Below are positions 63,678-64,000 of a stretch of DNA of 64,000 bases, one piece after another (the stretch's first letter is position 1; each line of letters begins with the position of its first letter). The notes under the pieces are model-generated. The model was not told the origin of the DNA, did no database searches, and saw only the letters and a list, made by a program, of their open reading frames with translations. Origin of the DNA: Flavobacterium fluviatile (GTDB lineage Bacteria; Bacteroidota; Bacteroidia; Flavobacteriales; Flavobacteriaceae). Location of the stretch: assembly GCF_010645065.1 (NCBI RefSeq), contig NZ_JAADZW010000014.1, forward strand, positions 1 through 64,000, read 5' to 3'. A program made the translations under genes and the position numbers.

Positions 63678-64000
63678 TAAAATTTCTGGATTTAAAAAAA
63701 ATAAACGAACAGTATGAAACTGCTTTTCAGACAAAACTGAAATCGGTTTTAGAAAACAGCTGGTATATTTTGGGGAAAGAAGTCACAGCATTTGAAAACA
63801 ATTTTGCCTTCTATTGCGGAACAAAACATTGTGTAGGGGTCGGAAATGGTTTCGATGCATTGGTATTAATTTTTAAAGCATATATTCAGTTAGGGAAACT
63901 ACAAAAGGGAGATGAAGTTATTGTTCCCGCAAATACTTATATAGCCAGTATTTTGGCTATTTTAGAAGCTGATTTGATCCCGGTTCAGGTGGAGCCAAAA
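63674..64000 (+). CDS. DegT/DnrJ/EryC1-family sugar aminotransferase (partial)
   Basis: PLP-dependent enzyme that aminates a nucleotide keto-sugar. The first 109 residues are in the window and the gene runs off the end. The start MIKFLDLKKINEQYETAFQ, the GKEVTAFENNFAFYCGTKHCVGVGNGFDAL segment and GDEVIVPANTYIASILAI match the family, with the FdtB/QdtB-type dTDP-3-amino-sugar branch as the closest pattern. The ATGA overlap with the acyltransferase-like gene points to one operon for an acylated amino sugar. Confidence 0.9.
   Translation, partial: MIKFLDLKKINEQYETAFQTKLKSVLENSWYILGKEVTAFENNFAFYCGTKHCVGVGNGFDALVLIFKAYIQLGKLQKGDEVIVPANTYIASILAILEADLIPVQVEPK

Overview
This window looks like a chromosome segment of a Flavobacterium-type bacterium (phylum Bacteroidota, family Flavobacteriaceae). 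The support is its low GC content, the many TAnnTTTG promoter -7 boxes typical of Bacteroidota, and the protein families present: large monomeric isocitrate dehydrogenase, cyclophilin-FKBP fusion, PUR-alpha-like regulator, extended NusB and leucine dehydrogenase. It also carries flavobacterial-style short tandem repeats and palindromes between genes. I could not run any database search; all names come from reading the sequence.

Layout. 1-5.7 kb: trmD, a small secreted protein, rplS behind a possible RNA leader, monomeric NADP isocitrate dehydrogenase, a Crp/Fnr regulator and a peroxiredoxin-like protein. 5.7-13.2 kb: a degenerate fragment of the neighbouring yifB/comM gene, a 60-residue membrane protein, yifB itself, a Gfo/Idh oxidoreductase, an ammonium transporter, rlmF and a lipoprotein hydrolase. 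13.3-22 kb: uvrB, tilS, a DsbD-type thiol transporter, an archaemetzincin relic, a cupin, an MFS transporter, the bifunctional immunophilin and a GreA/GreB-like relic. 22-28 kb: a thioredoxin-like protein, four alpha/beta hydrolases, csaA and a GH3 beta-glucosidase that forms a unit with an esterase. 28-35 kb: PUR-family protein, ABC exporter, leucine dehydrogenase, nusB, yajC, a YdeI-like protein and pepT.

35.3-42 kb is the most accessory-looking part: five minus-strand genes for a membrane-anchored formylglycine-generating-type enzyme, a low-complexity DUF6515-like exported protein, a phosphate-selective-type porin, a small outer-membrane protein and a large arylsulfatase. The enzyme keeps both catalytic cysteines and the sulfatase carries the CxPxR target, so the locus could both mature and use a sulfatase. 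42.3-54 kb: pyrD, a DUF3307-satD pair, HMG-CoA lyase-like gene, guaB, L,D-transpeptidase, nudK, purA, a Fur-family gene and a RelA/SpoT enzyme. 54-61 kb: an rRNA/tRNA methyltransferase of the SpoU type and the MoxR-DUF58-DUF4350-DUF4129-SpoIIM cluster, divergent from an RDD gene. 61-64 kb: PH-domain and TRIC-type membrane proteins, then a GNAT-like gene overlapping a DegT/DnrJ/EryC1 aminotransferase cut by the window end, probably the start of a surface-sugar cluster.

Most notable signals. (1) Upstream of satD there are six tandem copies, at exactly 28-bp spacing, of ATTAC-N7-GGTAAT, an iteron-like operator array. (2) Two unrelated genes (a SpoU methyltransferase and a TRIC channel) carry the same five-unit octamer leader, (CTYAGNNN)4-CTCAAAAA, ending at most two bases before the ATG. 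(3) Three gene relics (yifB, archaemetzincin, GreA/GreB-like) sit in spacers that otherwise look empty. No rRNA, tRNA, CRISPR array, insertion sequence or prophage was seen.
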